Source: Epiperipatus broadwayi (lineage: Eukaryota; Onychophora; Udeonychophora; Euonychophora; Peripatidae). Taken from it: a DNA stretch of 64,000 nucleotides. The DNA lies in contig JAQFVV010012398.1 in NCBI GenBank assembly GCA_028023455.1, forward strand, positions 8,394,682 through 8,458,681, in the 5' to 3' direction. Below, one piece after another: positions 22,783 to 35,100 of the stretch. The position numbers and the translations under genes are program-made. Numbering within the stretch: the first letter of the stretch is position 1; each line of letters opens with the position of its first letter. The notes under the pieces are model-generated. The model saw nothing but the letters and a program-made list of their open reading frames with translations, searched no databases and was not told where the DNA came from.

Positions 22783-22952
22783 GAGTAGGCATTAGATAGG
22801 GATTTTATGCACAAGCCTTCTGGCATCCATTGATTACTCTGTTTAGCACAGGTGGCAATACTGTATGGAGAGTTTTGCTCTGTTTATCAACAATTAATGT
22901 GCTAGTATAGGAAATGTGATCATGTTATGATTAATGGTTTTCATGTTTTAGT

Positions 22953-24783
22953 ATTTACTGGTAGCAATTCTTGTGCATCTTCACATTGAATCTCAATGTC
23001 TTTGTCCATTGTGTCAAAATCTTCACTTTTCTACTCAGGATTTTTGATGTTTAAGTCTTCAATTCTGATCTTTTTAATTTTGTGATCTTCTTTGGGGGTC
23101 TTCCTGGCCTTCTTTTTTTACTTGTACATGCTTGAATAATATGTAATAGATTTGGTGTAATTGCTTCCATAGTAAGTTCACTGGTATTGTTTCTAATTTT
23201 TTTTGGGTAAGATGATTTGGTATCTTCTCTTTCTCATTTCTTATCATTTAAAACCTGTGTTTCTGTGTCTCTTTGCATTTTATCAGTTTCCATATTATTG
23301 TTTTTAAATTTCTCGTTCAATAGTTTAGGTGTGCTCATTTGTTTGTCTTCAGTTAGTCTTTTGTTTTTGTAGGTGGTTTGAACTGACATTGAAATTTGCT
23401 GTGATGTGTCTAATAATTTATTAGTTTGCATTTCATTCTTGCTTGTATTTTCTTGGGTTACGTATTGTTTTTTTTATTTGTTTTTTTCTCCCTCTTCAGT
23501 TGTTATATTTTTTTATATTTTTGCTTTCTTGAGTTTGTGCTAGGCCTGACCAGTCTGTATTTGGTAACATATTGTTTTATATGTCTCAAAGTGTTTCTGT
23601 ATCACTATTTTTCATTTGAATCACATTTGTATTCTTTATTTGAATTTGTAACTGTTCTTCTTTGTCAGTTTCTTTTGCTTGCTTGGGCCTTTCATTGTTC
23701 TTTTGATCATAGTCAGTTGCAATGTGTCAATGTTGTTCCATGTAGAGCATTTTGGCCTCAACCCTCTGATATAAATGGTTAACAATGCATCTTGATCAAC
23801 CATTTGTGCTGGTATATCTTTTAGGTTAATGTTTTCTTTTTAATTTTATCTTAAAACTAAAACTGTTAGTTGCAATAGGTATCGGAGTGTCACTTAGGTA
23901 AATTGGCTTAATATATATTCCTTTCCCAAATGGCTGTATTAGCTTTTTAAAGTCTTGAATATTATAGCTAAAATATGTATTTTTTATTATATCAGTGTAG
24001 CAGTTTTGTAAATTTTTATCAACAATAACCATAGCATAATTGCCTAGCATTTTAATCTGGTTTTTAAATCTTTCTTTTTTGGTGCTCATTGAAAAACTCA
24101 ATGCTAAATATCTTGAGTTGCATTGTTACCTGATGGTCACTATTGTTTCACAAAGTGATATTTTTGTTATGTCCTCATATAACAGCTCTCTCAGAAATCT
24201 GTATAAGAAAAGATTTCTATCTATTCTGTCTAGCACTAGAGATCATGTTGGAAAATTTTTTTGAAAGTTGCAAATAACTTTTTGGGAATCATGCTATCAA
24301 ATCCAATGTTTATATCTTGTACTTCTTGTTGAGTTCATTTATTAATGGGGAAGTTCAAGGTTACTGTCTTGTTGTAAATGTAGATCATTTATTTCATCCA
24401 TGGTTATTTCTCTGAATCTACTATTCATGCTCTGTAGTTGCATTTCCTTCCCCTCCTTGTGTTTTGAAAACTAGTTTGGTAATATTTGCATATATTTGCT
24501 TTTGCTTATTTGAATTCAAATTGGCTTTATTAATTTTCACACTACACACACTTATGGTTTTATTTACTGATGCCATTATTTACTTTAAAGTGTTTGCTAA
24601 TTTGTTAAATAATATTAGAAATACTTACTTTCTTGACTTAGTAAAGATTTGTATTCCTTAAGGTTGCAATCTTTCTTGTTGTAGTAATCTTCAAAGTTAC
24701 ATTTTGAATCTTTTTTAGATCTTTTTTCAAAGTTTCTTAAGAGTCTATGATAGTTTGCTCCTTCTGTGACACATCAGGACCAC

Positions 24784-24784
<1 letters not shown>
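22953..24784 (-). pseudogene. Decayed coding sequence of unknown family (best part 23826-24265)
   Basis: On the minus strand a protein-like frame runs across about 24265-23826: LDRIDRNLFLYRFLREL, YEDITKISLCETIVT, then FKNQIKMLGNYAMVIVDKN and QPFGKGIYIKPIYLSDTPI. There is one stop in the middle and frame changes further upstream. A low-complexity lysine/glutamine/threonine-rich frame lies downstream (23234-23431). The composition and length suggest a mobile-element protein such as a LINE ORF1, but I do not recognise the family. Plus-strand frames here are shadows. Confidence 0.35.
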
Positions 24785-24849
<65 letters not shown>

Positions 24850-24894
24850 TATTATTATTATTGTTGTTGTTGTTGTTGCTGTTATTATTATTAT
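24785..24894. repeat. Compound ATT/GTT microsatellite
   Basis: About 110 bp of ATT triplets followed by a short GTT block and ATT. The sequence after it (attatgtttcaaaa) matches that after the array at 21068-21343, so both arrays may derive from the tail of one repeat family. Confidence 0.93.
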
Positions 24895-25234
24895 GTTTCA
24901 AAAAGAAACTAGAGCAGGTTACATTAATAATTTCCATATATATGTGTTTACATTGATATTCCTGAGGATTATGTATATTGTGTCTTTCTAAGTTCTTTGC
25001 TAGTCTTTACAGATATAAACTGGGTGAGCGATGGATTGTTTATTCTAAGTTATAATTCTAAATTTATTTGACTTCTGTTAGTTGTTTTTTTTTAATTCCA
25101 TTGGTTTTCTTTAAATTGTTTCTCAAAGTTCTCTTATTTATATTTGGATAATTAAGACACATGTATACGGTATACACACACACGCACGCACACACATATA
25201 TATATATATTGCATTAATTCTTTGTAACAGTTTA

Positions 25235-25681
25235 TTAGTCTTTAGATATTGGTTTTGTGAGCTGGGGTATGTTTCTGGTGGCAATTTTGTATGTTTTATT
25301 ATCATCTATTGATTCGTGGATTTTGTGATGTCCATTTTCTTGCACTCTCTTTTTGAGTCTATTAAGTGATTCGAGGAATGGCAGAACTATTAGAGATTTG
25401 AGCGTTATTTTATGAGTGACCAAGTAGCCGCGAAAATGTCTGGGTGCGTTATTTTATTGTCACTGTTTTTTAATTGTGTTAATTTGTTGTGAAAAATTGA
25501 TGGATGTCGCCTTGTATTATTACCAAAAGTGAATGGGTATGGCGTGCACCAAAATGCATAAAGCACGAAAGTTGCTGCTCGGATAGTAGGGGTGGATGTT
25601 CTGTGAAATGAGCTGATGATATCCTGCAGAGAGTTGTTTGGTTGGCTGTATGTATTAATTTGATCTCTATATTTGATTTAG
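25235..25681 (-). pseudogene. Second decayed coding block of unknown family
   Basis: A minus-strand frame without stops runs from about 25681 to 25432 (about 84 codons, no start), including KYRDQINTYSQPNNSLQDII, RTSTPTIRAATFVLYAFWC and NKLTQLKNSDNKITHPDIFA. It then shifts to another frame to 25235 with VLPFLESLNRLKKRVQENG and NIPQLTKPIS. Base composition is less AT-rich than the surroundings, which favours former coding sequence. It may be the upstream part of the block at 22953-24784. I do not know the family. Confidence 0.4.
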
Positions 25682-27226
25682 AGTGGCATTTAAAAGAGGG
25701 CTCCTTCTTTTGGATGAATCAGTTTGTCAGTTTACTTTGACTCTTGGCCTGGGCAGTTGTTCTAGGTTAAGTGTGTTCTAATTTATTGAAATGGATAACT
25801 CCACACATTCAAGATTTCCATGTAAACATTCATTAAAATATTGTTCTATATATATACAGCGATACTGTTATCATTAAATATACAAAAGTAAAATGAAAGC
25901 TCATTCCACCTCTATATAAGCGTACAACAGTGGTGAACATAAATTATTAAGAATTTCAAAATTGCATCTCTTAATATATAAACACAAACGATGTTTAATT
26001 AGTATCAATCCTTCCTTTTCAGCAATATTACAAATTCATATTCACTTTTTAGGTTAATATCCTTATATATACATATATAGACTAAATTTATTTTAATATT
26101 AAAATGTTTTAAGGATGAGCTCATTTTTTGTATGGTAACGCTTCAATTGTTTATTACCACCCATATTAATTTCTATTGGATTTTATTTTATTTTTCCACG
26201 CTCGAATTATTTACTCTAGTATTTTTTTGTTTTGTTGTTAGTTTTTTTTTTTACTCAAACGCTTATAAAAGTGAAAAAATATTTTTTTTTCCTTAGGGAT
26301 CTTTTTTCCACAGGTAAGATTATTTATTTTTAATCTGAATCACAAATTATTCTTATTAAGGTATATTCTATATAAACACACGTATATTAAACAATCACGA
26401 GGAAAATATTATAACAATAAAATTTATCTTAAGAATTTATTAGGGATACAAACTATATTCAGTAATCCATTTTTGATTATGTCAGAACAATTCTTCCTTT
26501 CACTTGAAGAGATGTGCGTTCAAAAATGCATTATTAAATACAGTTTGTATGCCTAATATGCTCACTATATAAATTCTACATATATATATATGATTAATCG
26601 ATATTTCATTTTTATAACATTTCTTTATTCATCTTTTCCTCAGATTTTTATATAATATTGGTTTTGTTTATTCTCGAAAAGTAGTAAATACACCACTATA
26701 GATTTTTTTGTTACTTTATCTCAATAATAAATATTCTATCAAATGCTATTGATTTTAAATAGACTATGACAATATTGAGATCTATATGCAAAGTAGTATA
26801 GTAAAGTTAATATAAGCTTCATGATCACTGAAGCATTTTTAATTTTCTTCTTAATCTTGCACGTTATCATTTGCTACCAATCAAAAACCATCTAAGTATC
26901 TGTTGATTTATATTTAAACTACTGACATAAAAAGGGATTTACATTACATACAGGTATGCAAAAGCTCTTCAGCATGCCTCTACTCTGAATCAGAATGAAA
27001 TACAAGTTTAGATCAGCATCAGGTTATATGAAGTTTTTTTTATAATTATGCTTTTATTAAAATAGTTAAACACCCATTTTCATTTCAGCAAATGAATAGC
27101 TAAATATTGGTTCCTGATTCCTAAAAGAGAACATTTCCAAGTTTTATTCATCACAAGTTTGAATCTTGGCTCAATAACATGACAAACAAATGTGTAATTT
27201 TACTATGATAATATATATATACAAAT
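25682..27226. other. AT-rich DNA with one foldback repeat at 26439-26557
   Basis: attagggatacaaactatattc (26439-26460) and its inverted counterpart (26533-26557, containing cagtttgtatgcctaat) are about 24 bp inverted repeats 119 bp apart, so MITE-like. A short CA/AT microsatellite lies about 25175-25210. Nothing else is recognised. Confidence 0.45.
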
Positions 27227-27267
27227 CAATATATATAACAAAATACAGTACAATTTACATAAATTAT

Positions 27268-27330
27268 ATTATTTTTAGAAGTACTTTCGACTATACATTT
27301 TGTAGTCTTTATCAACTATATAAAAATTGA
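27268..27330 (-). ncRNA. Hammerhead-like motif in the PLE 2 tail (twin at 27975-28036, plus)
   Basis: The minus strand reads TTGATAA, a stem II with GACTA/TAGTC arms, GAAA, GTAC, TTC. The palindromic GTAC makes a short stem III and GAAA is intact. However the first catalytic strand is UUGAUAA instead of CUGAUGA in both copies, so C3 and G8 are lost and activity is doubtful. Hammerheads in PLE terminal repeats are an established phenomenon. Confidence 0.4.
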
Positions 27331-27373
27331 ATAATCAAAATGAGACAACCTTTAACAATATCCATAGTTCAAT

Positions 27374-27780
27374 TCAGATTTCCCACAATTCTGTTATCTT
27401 AACATTTGATGACTGGCGATTTATTAACATTTGAGGATTTCTTGAAATCAACATAGCCTCTTTTATTTTATGTTTATTATGACAATGTTCAATTTGAATA
27501 ATTTTCATATTTTTATAATCAAATTTAAATCCATATTGACAAGATTTATTATGATCAAATATAACAGATGATGAAGGTTTATTTACATCTATTCCAGATT
27601 GTTTCTCTTTTTGAATTCAATTACATAAAAGCATATGCTCTTTTATTCTCTTCTCAAATGTACACTTAGATTCACCAATGTATTGTAAGCCACATCCACA
27701 TATCAATCTATATATAATAGAATTTTGGTTAAACTTTGAATTTTGAATTTTAGAGTTATTAAGCAATCTATTTATGTTAT
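27374..27780 (-). pseudogene. PLE GIY-YIG endonuclease domain remnant
   Basis: The frame reads IIYRLICGCGLQYIGESKC, then FEKRIKEHMLLCN, a TGA at 27617-27619, then VIFDHNKSCQYGFKFDYKN and HNKHKIKEAMLISRN, ending at 27374. This is the PLE form of the GIY-YIG nuclease: C-x-C-G-x-x-YIGES, R-x-x-EH, a histidine-containing middle, and the catalytic-region E in KIKEA. In an intact element it is fused behind the reverse transcriptase and nicks target DNA. Here the RT is absent (5' truncation). Confidence 0.75.
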
Positions 27781-27782
27781 TT

Positions 27783-27931
27783 GATTATAAAAATATGAAA
27801 ATTATTCAAATTGAACGTTGTCATAATAAACATAAAATAAAAGAGTCTATGTTGATTTCAAGAAATCATCAAATGTCAATGAATGGCCAATCATCAAATG
27901 TTAAGATAACAGAATTGTGGGAAATATGAAT
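27783..27931 (+). pseudogene. C-terminal piece of PLE GIY-YIG domain, inverted copy
   Basis: The plus frame reads DYKNMKIIQIERCHNKHKIK, then ESMLISRNHQ...NVKITELWEI and a stop. It matches the minus-strand copy residue for residue with few changes. The YIG part is missing, because the two copies are joined here head to head. Confidence 0.65.
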
Positions 27932-28090
27932 TGAACTATGGATATTTTTAAAGGTTGTCTCATTTTGATTATTCAATTTTTATATAGTTGATAAAGACTA
28001 CAAAATGTATAGTCAAAAGTACTTCTAAAAATAATATAATTTATGTAAATTGTACTGTATTTTGTTATATATATTGATTTTTATATTACA

Positions 28091-31000
28091 TATATTGTGA
28101 AACAAATACAGATATCAAACTTTATTTATTATATATATATTGTGCACTTTTTATTAGCTCAGACTATTCTAAAATAGGATTTTGGTGTATAATTTTAAAT
28201 TTTACAAAATCCAATAATATTTATTTATTAAAAGAAGACAATAATGACATATTAGATCATAAGATTTGAACTTGGTTTTAGCTAAGGGAAATTTATAAAT
28301 GATCTTAACTCAAAATACACATAAATAATAACCTACAGAGTCATATACATGCAGATGGATGAACAATTAATATTATTTAGTATTTAAAATCAATGAAGTT
28401 TAAATTGTGTTTTGTAAACAAGATGCGTAATAGAGACTAATAATTATTGTTTGTGCACATTTGATTTTTAAAATAGAAATTATTTATCTTCAAATCTTAC
28501 TATATTTAAAAGTAAATAAACAAGGTTTAGTTTTACAAAATACTGATTTAAAATTAAAACAGTAAATTCTATCTTTATTTAATTTCTAAAAATATTGTAT
28601 TCCAATATTTTTTTAAAAATGAAAAATCGGTCATTTTAAAATAATAAACCAAAAACTTTCAAAATAAATGATTGTTTCATAGAAAAAAGTGGGAAAATAT
28701 TAGCCAATCAAAGAGTTTCAAACAATCTTGGAATATGAAATTCAAGAGAGAGGGGGAAAAAAAACTTATTGATTGTAAAGTATAAGTAACTAAGTTTTTT
28801 TCACTTTGTGATTTTTTTTTTTTTAAAAAAAAAAAGTTGGATTAAAAATTTCTAAAATCATATTATTAGCAAGCAGAAAAAGTCATGAATTGTAGCTGTA
28901 TCGATATATTAGATAATTATCATTTTTATGTTTAAACTAATGGAGTAAATTAATTGTTTTCTACTGGGCAGATCAATAATCAATAACTCCCAATAATCTC
29001 TTGAAAATTAATAAATATTGAAGAAATCATCGGAGATGAATGATCAACATATATACTCACTGAAAATGAACAATAACTGTGTTGTAGGAAAAATGAATTA
29101 CAATAATAAACCAAAGGAAATAAATAAACATCGTCAATATTCAGTAAGGATAAATAAAAGAACTGTAAATCTCGGGGAAAAAGTTAAGTATATATATTTA
29201 AAAATACATAGAACTAAATCGGTAATAACTGAAAAATGTTCATTATTATTCCAGCTATATATAAAAAATCCTAGAAGTATTTACTTTGAGCCATATCGGC
29301 TGGAATGTCAGTTGCTATAAAGTTTTAGCTGAAAAATGTTGCATGACACATATATTTTAATTGAAATCCTAAAAGTGACATATACTAAAGATAGAAATAT
29401 ATGTCATCTAGAATAAATAAAGCAAGCCATGAATAAACTTTTTTTGCATTACTAAACAAAGAAGAAAAGGAAGGATTATTGTTGCAATAACTTAAATACC
29501 TCGCACGAATCTTAGGATAAGCTGAATGTACAGAAAAAATAAAATAAAAGTTATATATAATAAGTTTATGCAGAACAACCAGAATGCAAAGAAAATATAA
29601 AGTTGTTATACTTTTAGCTGAGAGTTTAAAAAAAGAACTTCTTTATAATGTTGGTATTTATATGTTTAATCTATGAGTTGTTAGTACAATAGGGGGGACT
29701 AATTTAATAAGGAATTAATTCAAGTGTTGTTATAATGATAGTTATTTAATAATTAGGTTGAGATTAAAGATTATTAATCATTTAAATAAACAAATATGTT
29801 CAATATTTTAGTATAAAAGGGTATTTAAAATGATATATACACAATCCAGAGAGCAGGTTGTATTTACATGTGCGAATGGATAAACTAAAAACAATGATTT
29901 TGTTCTTATGTAAAAGATAAAAGTATTAATTTTGTTTGCTTACCAACCTCCAGAATTATGACCCTATGTTCTCACTTATTTTTTTGTATTGTTACTTAAT
30001 CATCAAGTACTACTATTATATAGAGGTTGAACTAACAAACCATGAATGGAAAAAAATGATTGTTTAATAAACTGAATGTGTGATATGTAGTTCACATACA
30101 TAGGAATAAATATCTCAACATATAATGGGAAATTGTTAGTTTTATTTAATAATAATACTCCAAAGATTAATTTTTCTGTTGTTATTGTTATTATAATATA
30201 TGTGTATCGTTTTATTATAAGTTATTTTAAATTAGATGTTAATTGTAATGCTTATTGTAATCATTTGTAATGAATATTATTAAAATCATTGTTTTAAAAG
30301 TTTTATCAAATTCTAATTGCTGCATTTCTTTTCTGGGCTCATTCTCACCACATCACATAATTCAAAATGTACAGTCAAAATTAAAATGAAAAGTCAATTC
30401 AATTTAGAGCAAATCTAACAGTTTAATAAGCATAAATCTCTTAGTAAAGATTTTTTTTACTTGTTACATGCTGCCTTGATCCCATAGGTCATTGATGACA
30501 TTGCCAATTATTAAAGTGTATTTATTAATATGAAATTAAATGATACATTAGTTATTAGTGAAAGTATTAGTGTTAATCACAGTTTAGTTAATAATATTAT
30601 TTTAATATTAAGTATTAAAGAACATAAATATAAAGCTTGATTATAGATTTAAATTATAAGCTTTTCTTAATTTGTGCACTATCCATGGAAATCTGTAAAA
30701 TCCCTCTTGATATTCCATAGGTAGTATGAAGAATTAATAAATCAATGATTTTCCTGAGATCTCCTTATTATAAAGTTATTCTTGTGATTATTGCCAATCT
30801 TAATTATTAAACATAATATGAATCAAAGTTTATCTGTAATTATCTAACAGATTAATTTAATGAGTGATTGAATTAAAACTTAATAGTTATAAATATAAAA
30901 TAATATATTAGATATTATTGTTAGCCATGAGAGTATGTAGATACTTAATAAGGAGGAGTATCTGGGTATTCTTATGCCATTGAACAAATATTTTGTATTT

Positions 31001-31295
31001 GTTTAATGTTAAGAGGATGTGATCTGTTTATAGGTAAACGAGACTCATATTGATTATATTTAAAACACATCTTATTTTAGAAATGTTTACTCATGTCAAA
31101 GTAGCTTGGGATAAATACTAATCTTATCTAAATTCAATTGTTATAGTTAAAGAAAATGGTCAGGATATAGTAAGTCTGTTATTAGTACCTAGCCAGAGTC
31201 CAAGTAGGGTCTAGTATAAGGGACTTGGCAATTCTGCTTAGGGTCGTACCACCTATAGACAGGCCACAATATATATATATGCAACACTAGATGTG
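28091..31295. other. AT-rich DNA without recognisable genes
   Basis: The 100-codon frame at 29018-29320 is lysine/asparagine-rich with no domain and is probably chance. A complementary T/A homopolymer pair lies about 28809-28832. A less AT-rich patch near 31170-31260 (ccaagtagggtctagtataagggacttgg) is unassigned. Confidence 0.4.
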
Positions 31296-31540
31296 AAAAT
31301 AAGTTAGACTATTTTCATCAACTATCATTATATCTTTAATGGATCTAAAATTTTAAACTTTATTTAAACTTTTCAAATACTAACAACTTGTTAGTAATAA
31401 CACACAAATAAAAAACATAGATTAGTGTGTGATATTACTAACAAGTTGTTTGTATTTGAAAAGTTTAAATAAAGTTTAATTTTTTTATACATTTAACATT
31501 TAATAGTAGGTGATGGAAATAGCCTAATATATTATCACAT
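31296..31540. mobile_element. Inverted dimer of the PLE 1 tail
   Basis: 31296-31405 and 31425-31540 are inverted copies of the tail sequence seen at 42440-42560 and 44460-44580: gtattactaacaa, gtttaaataaagtt and gatgatggaaatagtc-like segments in the same order. Only 19 bases separate the inner arms. It is a fourth head-to-head PLE-derived pair, truncated to about 110 bp per arm. Confidence 0.6.
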
Positions 31541-32950
31541 CTAATATACCCTCATCACAAATCTTCAGGCAAATATTTATAACACTTTCTGATATAATTA
31601 TTGTTTATACTTACTATCACATATAGTAAAGAATTAACCATTCTAATAGGGACAATATTAAAAATCAAATTTAAATCCATATCAGGGATAAACAAAGCCT
31701 CATTTTAATCCATGCCAAAAAATATACAACATAAATTAGAGTCAATTCTTTTTTAATGAACACTCTAACATTACTATTATTAAAAATCAAATTTAAATCC
31801 ATACCAAATGTAAACAAAGTTTTATTTTAATCTAGACAATAAATATATAACATAAAATAGAATCTTTTTTTATTTTTATTTTTAACAACTCTAATGAGAT
31901 ATATGACTTTATTTTCTATTGTATATTTCTTGGCTGGATTAAAAATTAGCATTGATAATTTAAATTTGATTATAATTTGTTAGAAAGTTCATATCTGTAT
32001 AAACTGAACTAATAATGGGTGTTTTTTTTATTGTTAATTTCTAAATTGTGCATGAACAAAAACGTCTCTTTGTAATGAAGAAGGGAGCAGTTCTAAAACA
32101 ATAAGCCTTGATTTTTTTTAACTTTACAATAATTAAATGGTTAATTAAGCATCATTTGTAATATTATTTTATATTAATTTCTCTAAATAATGATTTTTAA
32201 GATTTTGATTGCTTATATAAGAATACACTTTTCTCTATTTTTATATTTCCAATTCCTCTTCTCCATGACTATTTTCAATTTTTTTCCAATTTATTTTAAT
32301 CCTTTTAAAAGCAATTTGGGAATTTTAACAAAGTATAATCTACAAGTTTTACTTTAAAAAAATTTCTAAAACAGATATGGGAATTTTATAATTACCAGAA
32401 TATCTATTGTCATAAAACATGCTTGTTTTAATTTCAAAATCAGAATTCAACAGAAATATTTATTAGACGTTTTTGTTAACTGTTTATTTTATAGCAAAAT
32501 TTTATTTTAAGTTCAAAATTATTTACTCCTTTGTATTATTACTCCAGTGAAATGTAGAAAATATCTACAAAACATTTGACTATGTTTATTTCTTTTCCTT
32601 TCACTTTATATATATTTGTGCACATACACTACTATGTTGTTGTATGTTATGAAACCTATACAGTTACAAAATATATGTCTAATGTGTAGTAATAACGTTA
32701 ATGATTTTCAAAGATTGTTTTATTTTGAAAATATATGTACAAAAATATATACTGAAATCGATTAATCTCATGATACACAACATAGTAAAAGTGTAAACTT
32801 AATATTTGTTTGAATATACATTTAAAATTGAAAGAAAAAGAGGAAATAAATACAAAGTCGTTTGATTTAATATTTTTTAATATTTTGAATTACTATAAAT
32901 TATTTAAAATTATATAAAAACATCTCACAAAATGTTTATTGTAAATTTAT
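31541..32950. other. AT-rich DNA with a local direct duplication
   Basis: About 31659-31745 and 31783-31870 are direct copies starting aaaaatcaaatttaaatcca. About 31550-31600 (atcacaaatcttcaggc) also matches PLE 1 tail sequence. Nothing coding is visible. Confidence 0.45.
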
Positions 32951-33603
<653 letters not shown>

Positions 33604-33613
33604 ATGTGATTAT

Positions 33614-34000
33614 AAAATGATGAATCTAATATTGAGATTAAATATTAAACTCAAATTAGAAATTTACAATATACTTTTTAATGTGCTGCTAATATCAGTC
33701 CTACTCTATGGCTCTGTAATATGGAATAATTACAATTATTCAACAATAAATAATATTCAACAAATGCAAAATAAATATTATAGATACATTCATGATGATG
33801 CATATTTCAATTAAAAACATATTATGTGCAATAGAAGATTAATTTCAGATATATTTTTATCTAAATTGACATGTGGAAAAATATCATCAGAATATATGAC
33901 AACTAAGACTTCCCTTAAGATTCCAACTTTTAAATCTAGGAATCAATATTTATTTTATTTACATACATTAAGAATAGTGACTTATTAACTTATGTATAAA
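33614..34000 (+). pseudogene. LINE reverse transcriptase C-terminal remnant (Jockey/CR1-like)
   Basis: The frame 33617-33814 reads LKLEIYNILFNVLLISVLLY then GSVIWNN...INNIQQMQNKYYRYI, the pattern following the RT palm of Jockey/CR1/I LINEs (LLYGSxIW, then QxxxxR). After a stop, further conserved-looking residues continue (TSLKIPTFKSRNQYLFY). The 3' end runs into an ATT array at 34188, as expected for LINEs with microsatellite tails. The 5' part is absent. Confidence 0.6.
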
Positions 34001-34185
34001 GTACAAATGGAATATCACAATAGATTCAAGGAACTGGATATTTTCCATTTAAATGAAGACAATTTAAACTAAATGTAAAGACATATTATGTAAGGAACAC
34101 CAATAGATAAATACATATATACTATTATATTACTACTGTAAATACTTGTGACTACTAAGCTGTTATGTACTAATAAAAGAAGTGA

Positions 34186-34187
<2 letters not shown>

Positions 34188-34280
<93 letters not shown>

Positions 34281-34291
34281 CATCATCATCA
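34188..34291. repeat. ATT microsatellite at a LINE 3' end
   Basis: About 100 bp of ATT with a few ATC units directly follows a LINE 3' region (aataaaagaagtgaa). It probably grew from the simple-repeat tail of the LINE. Confidence 0.9.
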
Positions 34292-34317
34292 TATTGTTCT
34301 TGCTATAGAAGATAGAT

Positions 34318-35100
34318 AGAGATTAGATGTAATTTATTTTGATAGCATCAATCATGATATTCTTCAAAAACTTTACAGATTATATTCTTTTGTAGAGCTT
34401 ATTAAATGGTTCAATTCTTTTATTAAAAGTGAGAAGAATTTTGTTAATTATAATAATCAAACTTCCACTTTATACAATTATAATTTGGGTGTACCTCAAG
34501 GTAGCCTTGTGGCTTCTTTATTATTGAATATATACATGGATAATCTTAAAGATTCTCTTAATACTTGATATTTATTATACTATGCTGATGACTGCAAAAA
34601 TTTTCAAATGGATAATTAATTACATTAAATTATTGAAATTTTTTACAAAATGATATAAATAATTTTAATGCATGGTGTAGTGAAAATAAAAGGTTGATTA
34701 CTATAGACAAATGTTTAGTAGTCTCATATTGTAATAAGTCTGAATACTTAAGTCTCTTATATTACACTGAAATCCAAAAATTAAATGTAAGACTTTGTAA
34801 AAGGATTTAGGTATTCTATTTGCAATTAATGGTACATTTCATATGCATGTTGAAACCACAATTAACAGAGCTCTTAAAAATATGGGAATAATTGTTAAAT
34901 ATGGCAGATTGTTTAATAATCAATTAAAATATAAATTGGACAGAGCTTTTGTCCTTCCTATTATGAAACATGTATTAGTTGTCTGCATCCCACACTCAAA
35001 AAGGGACATTGCTAAACTTCAATCATTGTGATAGAAAATGTACAAAAATGTCAGTTTAAATAAAAGCAACATATTATCTTTCTATTCAATGAAAAGAAGA
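34318..35100 (+). pseudogene. LINE reverse transcriptase palm remnant (Jockey/CR1-like)
   Basis: The frame reads DVIYFDSINHDILQKLYRLY (motif A region), WFNSFIKSEKNFVNYN, then LGVPQGSLVASLLLNIYMDN (motif B), a stop, then YLLYYADDCKNFQ (motif C, YADD). Further on, 34843-35031 gives INRALKNMGIIVKYGRLFNN and FVLPIMKHVLVVC, the region after the palm. There are several stops and frameshifts. It is 5' truncated and cannot be functional. A second, separate insertion from the one at 33614 is likely. Confidence 0.75.

Larger units (their letters stand above)
21797..22938. mobile_element. Family X element: inverted, partly tandem hammerhead-bearing retroelement
   Basis: The 14 bp tttcatgttttagt flanks the element at 21783-21796 and 22939-22952, a clear target duplication. 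Inside are a full minus-oriented unit of about 456 bp (from 21799), a partial second minus unit ending at 22383, and an abrupt switch to a plus-oriented unit (22385-22903) that mirrors the first at about 95 percent or more. The outer ends are taaacagagc... and ...gattaatggt, which match, in either orientation, the ends of the other family X copies. There is no open frame. The orientation switch lies next to the GAAA of a hammerhead core. Interpretation: a ribozyme-bearing non-autonomous retroelement of retrozyme type. A PLE- or LINE-driven mechanism is inferred, not shown. Confidence 0.75.
27227..28090. mobile_element. Penelope-like element 2: head-to-head inverted pair of 5'-truncated copies
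   Basis: 27227-27780 (minus) and 27783-28085 (plus) are inverted copies that share their 3' tails (..gtactgtattttgttatatat at the outer ends) and meet near 27781. The minus copy retains a GIY-YIG domain; the plus copy retains only its C-terminal part. Each tail carries a hammerhead-like motif. Inverted partial copies are characteristic of PLE insertions. Confidence 0.75.

Noticed and set aside
24747-24956. Open frame with polytyrosine and polyleucine
   Set aside because: It is a microsatellite translation, not a gene.
26280-26325. Splice-site-like ccacaggtaag
   Set aside because: Acceptor and donor abut with no exon between and no coding sequence nearby.
29018-29320. 100-codon open frame
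   Set aside because: Lysine/asparagine-rich in AT-rich DNA, without a recognisable domain, and no supporting context.
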